Positions 25,487-33,581 of a stretch of DNA of 45,960 nucleotides are shown one piece after another (position 1 is the stretch's first letter; each line of letters starts with the position of its first letter). The translations under genes and the position numbers were made by a program. This stretch comes from Synechococcales cyanobacterium M55_K2018_004 (GTDB taxonomy: Bacteria; Cyanobacteriota; Cyanobacteriia; Elainellales; Elainellaceae), in NCBI GenBank assembly GCA_015295905.1, contig DVEB01000202.1, positions 1 to 45,960 of the forward strand. The letters are read 5' to 3'. Below the pieces are notes generated by a model. It saw nothing but the letters and a program-made list of their open reading frames with translations, was not told the DNA's origin and ran no database searches.

Positions 25487-25563
25487 TACGTGAATTTCGG
25501 ATAAGCTTTGGGGCATCGCGCCTAGGCCGGTGCCCCAACACCCGCTTTACCACAACAGAGGTT
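25487..25563. mobile_element. MITE-like element, internally deleted (77 bp)
   Basis: ACGTGAATTTCGGATAAGC is followed directly by the second hairpin (TTTGGGGCATCGCGCC / CCGGTGCCCCAAC), with the first hairpin absent. The end TACCACAACAGAGGTT is degraded. The remaining part of 25326-25846 is AT-rich and shows no gene. Confidence 0.65.
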
Positions 25564-25846
25564 AAACAAATATGAAGATACTCTGCCAGCCTTGACTGGA
25601 GTGGGCTGACTAAAGTTAGTCCTGCAAACAATTCCCCGACAACGTATCAACGCACACTGCTAGAACCTTGATTCCGATATTAAGCTTTGGTTAAGTGAAG
25701 GTTAATAAAATAGGGCGTATGATGGAACTATAGCTGGCAAATCCTCTCATCCAATCACAGTTCTCTGATCAAAATTCAGTTAAGACACGTTTGTGGTTTA
25801 AGAGTATCTAATCGCTACAACAGTTTTTTCTTTCCAGGAGGGAGCC

Positions 25847-26098
25847 ATGACTGACCGGGCCAATTTTCTGTTTCCCCATGCTCGCTATTATGGGCCTGTC
25901 AAGCCAGAGAACTTAGTGTTCAACGCAAATTTGCAGGAGTTTTCTCAGCGCATCAACCTCATTTCTGGTCTTTACAGCAACGGAAAGCTCTCTCCTGAGG
26001 AATCCTACCAGCAGATCAAGACCCTCTGGAAACAACTTAAAAAGAGTAAGAAAGAACTTGGTATTGGCCAAGACCCCTTTAGCCAGAACGACGCGTAA
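25847..26098 (+). CDS. DUF7219 family small protein
   Basis: An 83-residue cyanobacterial protein. MTDRANFLFPHARYYGPVKP, ENLVFNANLQEFSQRINLI and LSPEESYQQIKTLWKQLKKS are highly characteristic. No cysteine, no membrane segment; predicted helical with a basic C-terminal half (KKSKKELGIGQDPF). AGGAGGGAGCC directly before the ATG is an excellent ribosome-binding site. Function unknown. It stands alone between two intergenic repeat-rich regions. Two tandem copies of a 12-mer (AAAAGGGCAATC) follow the stop. Confidence 0.85.
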   Translation: MTDRANFLFPHARYYGPVKPENLVFNANLQEFSQRINLISGLYSNGKLSPEESYQQIKTLWKQLKKSKKELGIGQDPFSQNDA

Positions 26099-26195
26099 AA
26101 GGGCAATCAAAAGGGCAATCAAAGGATCAGACAAGACCGCCGTTCAGGCTGCGCTGCACTTTATACCCTTAAGCCAGCCATCATGCAGGTCGGTT

Positions 26196-26392
26196 AACGT
26201 CAGTTTTGGTTAAGAGAACGTGAATTCGGGAGACGCTGAAACCCTTACTTTGCCGTGCGCGACGCGCACGGCAAAGTAAGGGTTTTGGGGCACCACGCTA
26301 GGCGCGGTGCCCCAAAACCCTCTTAACCAGAACTGACGTTAAGAGAGTGTGGGGACGCTGCACCCGGTGTGGGGGTATCTGGAATTCACGTT
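26196..26392. mobile_element. Older MITE-like copy interrupted by a newer one
   Basis: The outer copy begins AACGTCAGTTTTGGTTAAGAG and ends GGAATTCACGTT. Flanks CGGTT/CGGTG match at four of five bases. It is split at 26216 by a complete inner copy (26217-26340). Without the insert it would be about 68 bp. Confidence 0.75.
26217..26340 (+). mobile_element. MITE-like element, full length, nested (124 bp)
   Basis: AACGTGAATTCGGGAGACG ... CAGAACTGACGTT. Hairpin 1 is perfect (CCCTTACTTTGCCGTGCGC-GAC-GCGCACGGCAAAGTAAGGG in two arms of 19). The flanks are an exact 5-bp direct repeat AAGAG (26212-26216 and 26341-26345) made from the older copy, so the target-site duplication is direct. Confidence 0.9.
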
Positions 26393-26404
26393 CGGTGATT
26401 CACT

Positions 26405-27145
26405 TCACTCTAGGCTGAAAGCGTTGGGCAGGTAGTGTTGGAGGGTGAGGCGGTAGGGGGCGATCGCCACAGGTCTGCCCAGTTCTACGCGGGTTGTTGG
26501 AGACAACTCCCCAGTCGGCTTGCCGGTATACTGTGCCCGCACTAAGGCTAGGTCAAACCGACAGGCGTAGTCAGCCATTTGGGGGAAGGTGGCCAGAAAT
26601 AGCTCAGCAGCTTTCCAGAGTTTGGCCTGCTTTTGAGGGGTGATCGATAGCAGGCCATCCGCATCCCAGTTGCGATCGCGACGGGCCTTGACCTCCACAA
26701 AGGCCAAAGTCGCTGAGGCGCTAGCTTGGCTGGTCCGCAGCGATGGCCGAGGGACAGCCTGCAAGCCACGCGGATCAGATGGATCGAAACCAATCTCCAC
26801 GGCCGTGCTCCACTGGCTCTCCGGCTCTAGCGCCACTAGATCCAGTTCTCCCCAGCGACAGTGCCAGCGCCGCTGCACGATTGTCCACCCCTGACCGATT
26901 AACCACTGGGCCACCAGTGCTTCAGCCAGACGACCAGAATCAGGAGGAGGGTTGGGTGTGGGGGGCGGCAGGTCAGGCACGAGGGTCAAGGCAAAGGAAG
27001 CGGGCTGGCGACGCAGCAGCGTTCCGAAAGTTTCGTTACAGCCAGGCGGGCGATCGCCAAAGGAGTCAAGACATTCAGGTAGTATCAGTGTAGAACTTTC
27101 TCCTTTCATTCTCATCCCCGACCCGATTAGTTTAGTAGCCTGCAT
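26405..27145 (-). CDS. yraN: YraN/UPF0102 family nuclease-like protein
   Basis: A YraN (UPF0102) protein with a restriction-endonuclease-like fold. Core motifs: [20 protein letters not shown], the acidic [11 protein letters not shown], and [14 protein letters not shown] (the E-x-K pair), then [20 protein letters not shown]. The protein is long for the family (about 120 residues): a Pro-rich N-terminal extension of about 70 residues and an insert of about 35 residues before the EVK motif. The true start is uncertain: ATG 27145, ATG 27109 and ATG 27115 are open, and the first one overlaps the start of the pentapeptide gene on the other strand by 2 bp. Family role unknown. Confidence 0.8.
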   Translation of the reverse strand: MQATKLIGSGMRMKGESSTLILPECLDSFGDRPPGCNETFGTLLRRQPASFALTLVPDLPPPTPNPPPDSGRLAEALVAQWLIGQGWTIVQRRWHCRWGELDLVALEPESQWSTAVEIGFDPSDPRGLQAVPRPSLRTSQASASATLAFVEVKARRDRNWDADGLLSITPQKQAKLWKAAELFLATFPQMADYACRFDLALVRAQYTGKPTGELSPTTRVELGRPVAIAPYRLTLQHYLPNAFSLE

Positions 27146-27692
27146 GAGTTGGTGGTCTTTTTGGTTATCGACCTTTCGGTTATCGACCTTCTGCTCCTCC
27201 CTGAAGGCGATGCTCTTGGCCTCTCTGTGGGCCGTTTGCGTCCCTGCGCTGGGTCTGTTCCTCTGGTTCTTTGCCCCGTCTGTGTGGGCACTGGACTACA
27301 ACAAAGAGATGTTGATGAACGCTGATTTCTCGAATCGAGTGTTGACGGATGCCAGTTTCACGAAGGCGAACTTACGCAACAGCAATTTTAGCCACGCCAA
27401 TTTGCAGGGGGTCAGTTTCTTCGGGGCGAACCTGGAAAGCGCCAACCTGGAGGGGGCCAACCTGACTAATGCTACGCTTGACACTGCTCGACTGGTGCGG
27501 GCCAACCTGACTAATGCCGTACTGGAGGGGGCATTTGCCTTCAACACGAAGTTTGACGGAGCCATCATCGAGGGGGCCGACTTTACCGATGTGCTCCTGC
27601 GTCGGGATGTGCAGGACAAACTTTGTGAAGTTGCTAGTGGCAGGAATCCCACCACAGGGCGTGAGACTCGCAAGACTTTACTGTGTGATTAG
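27144..27692 (+). CDS. Secreted pentapeptide-repeat protein, thylakoid-lumen type
   Basis: A 182-residue protein with an N-terminal signal peptide ([20 protein letters not shown], cut after SVWA) followed by about ten pentapeptide repeats of the A(D/N)LxX type ([20 protein letters not shown]). It ends in [20 protein letters not shown] and TRKTLLCD, the Cys-containing tail seen in thylakoid-lumen TL15/TL17-type proteins. It therefore probably folds as a right-handed quadrilateral beta-helix in the lumen or periplasm; its partner is unknown. A 15-bp tandem duplication at 27163-27192 gives the repeat LSTFRLSTF before the hydrophobic core. ATG 27144 is chosen; ATG 27210, just before the signal sequence, is an alternative. 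Confidence 0.85.
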   Translation: MSWWSFWLSTFRLSTFCSSLKAMLLASLWAVCVPALGLFLWFFAPSVWALDYNKEMLMNADFSNRVLTDASFTKANLRNSNFSHANLQGVSFFGANLESANLEGANLTNATLDTARLVRANLTNAVLEGAFAFNTKFDGAIIEGADFTDVLLRRDVQDKLCEVASGRNPTTGRETRKTLLCD

Positions 27693-27758
27693 CCTCGTCC
27701 AGATTTCGACTATTTTGGGCTTGGACTATTTTGGGCTTGGACGATTGGACGATGGTTG

Positions 27759-27882
27759 AACGTGAATTCAGGCTACTCGAAAGCCTGCACGTTGCTGTGC
27801 GGGCCGAGCACGGAAAATCAAGACTGGTGGGGCACCGCGCCGGGCGTGATGCTCCACCACCCACTTAACCAGACCTGATGTT
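27759..27882 (+). mobile_element. MITE-like element, diverged full-length copy
   Basis: AACGTGAATTCAGGCTACTC ... AACCAGACCTGATGTT. The first stem has decayed (GCCTGCACGTTGCTGTGCGG against GAGCACGGAAAATCAAGACT). It lies 6 bp downstream of the dnaG stop. Just upstream, GACTATTTTGGGCTTG is tandemly repeated at 27708-27739. Confidence 0.75.
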
Positions 27883-27888
27883 TGGGGC

Positions 27889-29847
27889 TCACTGTTCTAG
27901 CTCTTGGTAGAACTCGCCAATCCAGGGAAGCTGGGCCAAGTCAGCAAAGGTGGTGAGGCGTTGTTCGCGGTCGAGTACGGCGATGCGTTGGTTCTCTAGG
28001 TAGACCTGTTGCTGGTAGTGCTGAGCCAGGGCTGGTTCAGCCGCCCAGTCTGTGGATTGCCAGAGTTCTAGGAAGTGACGGCGACGCTTCTCGCAAAACA
28101 CCCGCTCCATGCAGGCGATCGCCGCCCGGATCACTAGGGGGGCCCGCAGCAGGTCACGCTTGGTTTTTTCCTCAAGCTGGAAGAGGGGATAGAGCTGGTG
28201 TAGGCGGTCGGGCTGGTCGCTGAGGCAGTCTTGCAGCAAGGGAATGAGGTCAGTAGCAGGGAGAGTGGCCTGAGCAGATGAGGCGTGAGTGGCTTCGAGG
28301 GTGAGGATGTGTTGCCAGAGAAAGCGGTGGTGCGACAGGCTGAACTCTAGGTCGTGGGTTTCCAGTTCTGTGCGGATGGTGGCGCGGTAGTCTGGCAGGT
28401 GCAAGTAGAGGCGGAGCAGTTGGGCCTCTGCCTCTTCCAGCAGGGTGCGATCGCCCGTGGTCTGCCACTTTTGCGATCGCCCATGCCAGCGCTGCCCCCG
28501 CACCTGGGTGCGGAGGTCTTGCTCGAGTTGCACTGCCAACCGCGCACTGCCTTGGCTCAGCAGACCAGCACACTGGTGGATGTAGTGGGTCCGCAGGGCA
28601 GGGTTGGGCAGTTTGCCCAGCAGTTCGGCGATCGCCTGGGTGGCCTGCTGAAACTGGTCGGGTTGCTCCAGGTCTTTATGGTGCAGCAGGTTTTGAATTT
28701 GCCAGTCGAGCCAGAGGGGGGCCGCTTCCACGAGGGCTTGATAGTCAGCGGTGGTGTGGGTTTTGAGAAATTCATCGGGGTCTTTGCCCGCCGGCAGGTT
28801 GAGGATACGCAGCTGCACCTCCCCCCGGTAGGCCAGGGCCTCCAGTTCGCCAATCGCCCGGTCAGCAGCCTTCTGTCCGGCAGCATCTGCATCAAAGTTG
28901 AAGATGACCTGCTTAGACTCGCTGTAGCGTAGCAAGAGTTTGACCTGGGCCAGACTGAGGGCCGTCCCCAAGGAAGCGACGACATTGGTAACTCCGGCGG
29001 CGTGCAGGGCAATCGCATCGAAGTAGCCCTCGACCACAATCGCCCGGTCTTGCTTGGCGATCGCAGTACGGGCCTTGTCAAGGGCAAACAAGGTTTTCCC
29101 CTTGTCAAACAGTTCAGTCTCAGGGGAGTTGAGATACTTGGGTTGTTCGTCGCTGAGGGTGCGTCCGCCAAACCCGATCACGCGCCCCTGCAAATCGTGA
29201 ATAGGAATCATCAGGCGATCGCGGAACCGATCGTAGTAGCCACTCCCCCCCTGACGTGGCACAATCAGCCCCGCCTGTTCCACAAGTTCGACGGGAAAGC
29301 GCTTCTGCTCTACCAGATACCCGTAGAGCGTTTGCCACCCCCCTGGTGCATAGCCCAACTGAAACTGCTGGATAGTTTCTGCCGTCAGACGGCGCGATCG
29401 CGTCAGATAATTAAGCGCGGCAGCCCCCTGGCTCTGGTGTAAGGCATGGGCATAGAACTGGGTGGTTAGCGCCAGCACTTCATAGAGCTGCTCCCGCAGG
29501 GAGAGTTGTCGCTGAAACTCTTGGTGTTGGGCAGGTTCTACAGTTTTGACAGGCACCTGATAACGACGGGCTAGGTCAAGCACCACCTCGCTGAAGGGGC
29601 GTTTTCCCAATTCCATTAAGAACTTGATAGCATTGCCCCCGGCTCCACAACTGAAGCAATAGTAAAACTGCTTGCTGGGGCTCACACTGAAACTGGGGGA
29701 CTTGTCGTCGTGGAACGGACATAGCCCCACAAAGTCCTTCCCTTGCTTGCGCAGGACGACATGATCAGACACCACATCGACAATATCGACCCGCTGTTTG
29801 ACGGCTTCAATGGTGTCGGGGTGGAGGCGGGGAGTGGTGAAGGCCAT
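27889..29847 (-). CDS. dnaG: DNA primase
   Basis: A 652-residue DnaG. An N-terminal CHC2 zinc finger (Cys43, His46, Cys64, Cys67 in LCPFHDDKSPSFSV and YCFSCGAGG) is followed by the RNA polymerase core with TOPRIM motifs VVEGYFDAIALHAAG and FNFDADAAGQKAADR. A C-terminal helicase-binding region ends in ADLAQLPWIGEFYQELEQ. It makes RNA primers for replication and interacts with DnaB. Start MAFTTPRLHPDTIEAVKQRV at ATG 29847 is the conserved N-terminus; the frame stays open to 30006, but the extra residues are Pro/Cys-rich and unlike DnaG. Confidence 0.96.
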   Translation of the reverse strand: MAFTTPRLHPDTIEAVKQRVDIVDVVSDHVVLRKQGKDFVGLCPFHDDKSPSFSVSPSKQFYYCFSCGAGGNAIKFLMELGKRPFSEVVLDLARRYQVPVKTVEPAQHQEFQRQLSLREQLYEVLALTTQFYAHALHQSQGAAALNYLTRSRRLTAETIQQFQLGYAPGGWQTLYGYLVEQKRFPVELVEQAGLIVPRQGGSGYYDRFRDRLMIPIHDLQGRVIGFGGRTLSDEQPKYLNSPETELFDKGKTLFALDKARTAIAKQDRAIVVEGYFDAIALHAAGVTNVVASLGTALSLAQVKLLLRYSESKQVIFNFDADAAGQKAADRAIGELEALAYRGEVQLRILNLPAGKDPDEFLKTHTTADYQALVEAAPLWLDWQIQNLLHHKDLEQPDQFQQATQAIAELLGKLPNPALRTHYIHQCAGLLSQGSARLAVQLEQDLRTQVRGQRWHGRSQKWQTTGDRTLLEEAEAQLLRLYLHLPDYRATIRTELETHDLEFSLSHHRFLWQHILTLEATHASSAQATLPATDLIPLLQDCLSDQPDRLHQLYPLFQLEEKTKRDLLRAPLVIRAAIACMERVFCEKRRRHFLELWQSTDWAAEPALAQHYQQQVYLENQRIAVLDREQRLTTFADLAQLPWIGEFYQELEQ

Positions 29848-30429
29848 AGAGACACAGAAGGGAGAGGGAACAGGCGTGGCGGCAGTGAAGTTAGGAGGGA
29901 GACTCAGGAAACCGCAGAAAACAGGGTTTGGCAATCGGGTGCAGGCGGGGTGCTGCTGACTAACTGGCCACAACACTGAGGGGGGCGCCGACTGCCCCAA
30001 AACCACAGCCTTGGGAGGCCACTGATCCTAGGAGCGATACTTGTCACTATTGTGGCGCTTTTTGGGGAGAGCGCAGCGGCGATGGCGCGATCGCCCTGAC
30101 CAACGTGATGGCCACAGCGTTTTGCTCTGACGCATTCCCCTCTATTGCCGTAACACCACTAGCAGTGGTGTAATACAATCCTAGCTAAACTCTATTAGTG
30201 GTTCAACCAGACTTAATGAAAACCCAGTCAATCGGTTTCCCCGTGTCCCCCACCGGCCCTGCTTGAAGTTGGACGAAGCCATACTCGCAAGGCTGACGTG
30301 AGGACGAGGCGTTAGGACGAAAAGTATTGGAAATCAGCCGAAAATTTTGGCTGAATGCCTCGATTTCGGGTAATCTACCAGAGGTTTCGTGCTGCGACTC
30401 TTGCAGAGTCAGGGGAAGGATAGTAAACG
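29848..30429. other. Intergenic region between dnaG and the amidase gene
   Basis: 582 bp without a supported gene, expected to carry the divergent promoters of dnaG and the amidase. Inverted repeats are ACACCACT-AGC-AGTGGTGT (30153-30171), an imperfect CAGCCGAAAATTTTGGCTG near 30335-30354, and GACTCTTGCAGAGTC near 30397-30411. A possible -10 TACAAT (30174-30179) follows the first hairpin, without a good -35. Confidence 0.45.
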
Positions 30430-31773
30430 ATGGGACGGATTTTTATATCGGCGGGGCATGGCGGCACAGAGAGCTTTGGGGTAGATCCAGGGGTAATTGC
30501 GGGCGGTACTACGGAGGCGAGGGAGATGATCCTAACCCGCGATTTGGTGGTGGCGGAGCTACGCAACCGCAATTTTCAGGTGCTCTCTGTCCCCGATGAC
30601 TTGAGTGCTGCCCAAACCCTGAACTGGATTAATGCCCGCGCCACCCGTGGTGATGTGGCCCTCGAACTCCATATGGATGGCTCATCCAATCCCAATGTAC
30701 GGGGAGCATCGGTTTTCTATATTGCTAACAATGAGCAGCGGCGGGCCAATGCAGAACTGCTGCTGCTAGCTCTGCTGCGGCGAGTTCCCCAACTGCCCAG
30801 CCGTGGGGCCAGACCAGATACAGAATCGGGGATGGGCAGTCTGGCCTTTACTCGGCAGATTGTGGTGCCGTCGCTCTATATGCAGTTAGGGTTTTTGACG
30901 AACGAGAGCGATCGCGTGCTGTTGCGCGATCGCCGTCGCGACTTCGCTGTGGGGATTGCCGATGGTCTGGCGTCCTGGAGCCGTGCCGAGAGCGGCGGCA
31001 ATCAGCCCGGTGAAACCTACCCCCCCATCGACATCAACATCAATGGCGGGATCTACGATGAAAAGGGCATTATCATCAATGGCAATGCCTATATCCCCAT
31101 CGACTTGGTGGATCGGTTGGGGATCGACCTATCCGGGTCAACGGATATTCGTCGGGTGACCTACCGCAATGTGGTGTTCGTCAAGGCCATCGAACTGCGA
31201 CCCTTTGGGGTTTCTGTCAGTTGGGACGCGGCTACCCGGACGGTGATTCTGCGCAATGCCCGCCTCTGCCCAGGCCAGTTGGACCGGATCATGGGAATTG
31301 GCCTCACTACTGAAGCCCAGCTCAACGTCTTTCTACAAAAAAATCATGGCGGCGATCTGGGCAGTTTTTCCAGTCTGGCACGGTTTTACCGAGAGGAGGC
31401 CACGATTGAAGGCGTTAACTACGACATTGCCTTCTGCCAGATGTGTCTGGAGACAAACTTTGTGCTATTTGGCAGCGACCTCCGCCCCGAACAAAATAAC
31501 TTTGGTGGTTTGGGAGATGTCAGTGGCAGTGGGCGTGATGCTGTGTTCAGTAGCCCCCGCATTGGTGTGCGTGCCCATATCCAGCACCTCAAGGCTTACG
31601 CCAGCACAGCGCCCTTGGTGCAGAGTGTTGAAGACCCCCGCTTCCGCTTTGTGGCGCGCGGGATCGCCCCCTTGGTAGGCCAACTCAGTGGCCGCTGGTC
31701 AGCAGACCCCAACTACGGCGACAAAATTTTGGCGATCGTTCAACAACTCTACGAGTCTGCCAAGTTGCTGTAG
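30430..31773 (+). CDS. Bidomain cell-wall hydrolase: amidase_3 plus glucosaminidase-like domain
   Basis: A 447-residue protein with three parts. Residues 1-185 are an N-acetylmuramoyl-L-alanine amidase (amidase_3): zinc ligands His10 (ISAGHGG), Glu30 and His81 (LELHMDG), and Glu159 in LGFLTNESD as the likely catalytic residue. Residues about 200-278 resemble a copper-amine-oxidase-N/stalk-like beta module (GIIINGNAYIPIDLV ... TRTVILRN). Residues about 285-445 match glucosaminidase (LYZ2) domains: the catalytic-type YDIAFCQMCLETNFVLFGSD with Glu341 and EQNNFGGLGDVSG. It could cleave both peptide side chain and glycan. No signal peptide is seen (starts MGRIFISAGHGG), so export route is unclear. 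Ribosome-binding site GGGGAAGGA about 6-10 nt upstream. Confidence 0.85.
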   Translation: MGRIFISAGHGGTESFGVDPGVIAGGTTEAREMILTRDLVVAELRNRNFQVLSVPDDLSAAQTLNWINARATRGDVALELHMDGSSNPNVRGASVFYIANNEQRRANAELLLLALLRRVPQLPSRGARPDTESGMGSLAFTRQIVVPSLYMQLGFLTNESDRVLLRDRRRDFAVGIADGLASWSRAESGGNQPGETYPPIDININGGIYDEKGIIINGNAYIPIDLVDRLGIDLSGSTDIRRVTYRNVVFVKAIELRPFGVSVSWDAATRTVILRNARLCPGQLDRIMGIGLTTEAQLNVFLQKNHGGDLGSFSSLARFYREEATIEGVNYDIAFCQMCLETNFVLFGSDLRPEQNNFGGLGDVSGSGRDAVFSSPRIGVRAHIQHLKAYASTAPLVQSVEDPRFRFVARGIAPLVGQLSGRWSADPNYGDKILAIVQQLYESAKLL

Positions 31774-31824
31774 CGATCGCCCCCGCTTTCTCATTTGCCC
31801 AGGAACTCTCTGGCGCGGAGGAGT

Positions 31825-32226
31825 TTACCCCTGGTCTTGCTGCAAGCGCCGTTTTGACTCCTGTTCAAACCAGGCGATGACTTCGGCTGGGGTTAGGGCT
31901 TCGATGCGCTTACCTGCCATCTGGGCTGCTTGGGAGAGGGGGCGTAGGGACGCAAATACCAGTTGGCTGAAGAAGGTGCGAAATCCAGCATCAAACCCCT
32001 GGTCGGGGTCCAGTGTGGGGTCGGCGTCAACCCAGGCTGCCACCTGGTCAACGCTGAGTTGGGCGATCGCCTCCCCCGTTGCTGAGGCAATTTGCTTGAG
32101 CGCCCGCAGAGAATAGAGGGCCACCCGTGTGGAAAACTTTTCCTGGGCAGTCAGCAGGGCACTATCAACCTGGGCTGACTCCTCCGGCGTCAGGAATTGC
32201 AGAGCAGGAGGTTGAAACTCCATCAT
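31825..32226 (-). CDS. Hypothetical helical protein coupled to a DegT aminotransferase
   Basis: A 133-residue soluble, alpha-helical protein of unknown function with no Cys and several Ala/Gln-rich helices (SVDQVAAWVDADPTLDPDQG, SLRPLSQAAQMAGKRIEAL). The start ATG overlaps the aminotransferase stop in an ATGA arrangement (4 bp), so the two proteins are translated from one transcript by coupling. A second ATG follows immediately (MM). I recognise no domain; I recall similar hypotheticals in other cyanobacteria. Confidence 0.65.
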   Translation of the reverse strand: MMEFQPPALQFLTPEESAQVDSALLTAQEKFSTRVALYSLRALKQIASATGEAIAQLSVDQVAAWVDADPTLDPDQGFDAGFRTFFSQLVFASLRPLSQAAQMAGKRIEALTPAEVIAWFEQESKRRLQQDQG

Positions 32227-33380
32227 GGTGAAAACATTCCTTGGTCTCGACTGTCTTTGAGGGCATAGACGATGCGTTCCTGTTGCTCTGGGGTCAGTTC
32301 AGGGAACATCGGCAGAGACAGCACTTCATGGGCGACCTGTTCCACAACTGGTAATTGTCCGGGTTGGTAGTTAAGTGATTGGTAAACGGCCTGTTGGTGT
32401 AACGGCACAGGATAGTAGATCATGCTACTGATGCCTTGTGCCTGGAGGAAGCTTTTGACGCGATCGCGCACTTTGCCATCCCTTGTCGTCTGGCCATCTG
32501 TAGCGGTGAGGCGGATGGTGTATTGGTGCCAGGTGTGTTCACCTCCAGGAATAACAGTGGGTGTTACTAAGTTAGGCAGCGGGGTGAGTAACTGGCTATA
32601 GTAGGCTGCGACTGCCCGTCGCTGGGCGTTCCACTGGTCAAGCCGTTGCAGCTTGATGCGCAAAATTGCTGCTTGCAGCGCATCCAGGCGGCTGGTCGTG
32701 CCGATCGCCTCGTGGTAATATCGCTGCCTGCTGCCGTGTTCTCGCAACATCCGGATCTTGGCCGCAATTACCGAATCATTGGTAGTAATTGCGCCGCCAT
32801 CGCCGCAGGCTCCCAAATTTTTGGTGGGAAAGAAGCTGAAGCAGCCGATGTGCCCGATGCTGCCCACCCGTTGCCCCTGCCAAGTCGCGCCAGTGGCCTG
32901 GGCACAGTCTTCAATCACCAGCAGGCTGTGTTTTCGGGCGATCGCCATTAGGCGCGTCATATCGACGGGTTGCCCAAACAAGTGGACTGGGGCGATCGCT
33001 TTGGTGCGAGGCGTGATCGCTGCTTCGATCAAATCTAGATTCAAGTTAAACGTATCGGGGTCAATGTCTACAAACACTGGCGTAGCCCCTACCGCAGTGA
33101 CCATTTCCGCCGTAGCGAAGAACGTAAATGGGGTTGTGATCACCTCATCGCCAGGCCCAATCCCGTAAGCCCGCATCGCCAGAAACAAGGCATCGGTCCC
33201 TGAATTGCAGGTGACACACTCTGTGGTGCCAATGTATTGAGCAAACTGCTGTTCAAAGTCGGCCACAATCGGGCCGTTGATGTATTGTCCTGATGCCAGT
33301 ACCGCTAGTACTGCAGCATTCACCTCATCACTAATGGTTTCGTACTGCTGAGTCAGATCCAAGGGAGGAATAGAATTCAC
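32223..33380 (-). CDS. DegT/DnrJ/EryC1/StrS-family sugar aminotransferase
   Basis: A PLP-dependent aminotransferase of about 385 residues. It carries VNSIPPLDLTQQYETI at the N-terminus, the cofactor region TCNSGTDALFLAMRAYG, VDIDPDTFNLNLDLIEAAIT, IEDCAQATGATWQGQRVG and the Schiff-base Lys in CFSFFPTKNLGACGDGGAIT. This family makes amino-sugars on nucleotide donors for glycans or antibiotics; the specific sugar cannot be named here. GTG 33380 is preferred as it starts at the conserved N-terminus; the frame remains open to 33431, adding 17 unconserved residues. It is followed by the 133-residue gene by 4-bp overlap. Another glycan-linked gene pair lies at 23191-25325. Confidence 0.9.
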   Translation of the reverse strand: MNSIPPLDLTQQYETISDEVNAAVLAVLASGQYINGPIVADFEQQFAQYIGTTECVTCNSGTDALFLAMRAYGIGPGDEVITTPFTFFATAEMVTAVGATPVFVDIDPDTFNLNLDLIEAAITPRTKAIAPVHLFGQPVDMTRLMAIARKHSLLVIEDCAQATGATWQGQRVGSIGHIGCFSFFPTKNLGACGDGGAITTNDSVIAAKIRMLREHGSRQRYYHEAIGTTSRLDALQAAILRIKLQRLDQWNAQRRAVAAYYSQLLTPLPNLVTPTVIPGGEHTWHQYTIRLTATDGQTTRDGKVRDRVKSFLQAQGISSMIYYPVPLHQQAVYQSLNYQPGQLPVVEQVAHEVLSLPMFPELTPEQQERIVYALKDSRDQGMFSP

Positions 33381-33581
33381 GCGCCACTCAAAAAAATAGT
33401 TCTGTATTATCTTCGCCCATGGACTAGACAATCACGACCTAAGTTGTGACAGATATGGCACCTGAAGTGCTGTTTACGGCGGCTGTGGGGCGTGCCCCTA
33501 CACCTCGTCTTCAGCCGCGTTGCCGGTGTTATAGCGCTACACGCAGTAGACTAGAGGCATCTTTGAGAGGTTTGGTGCAGC

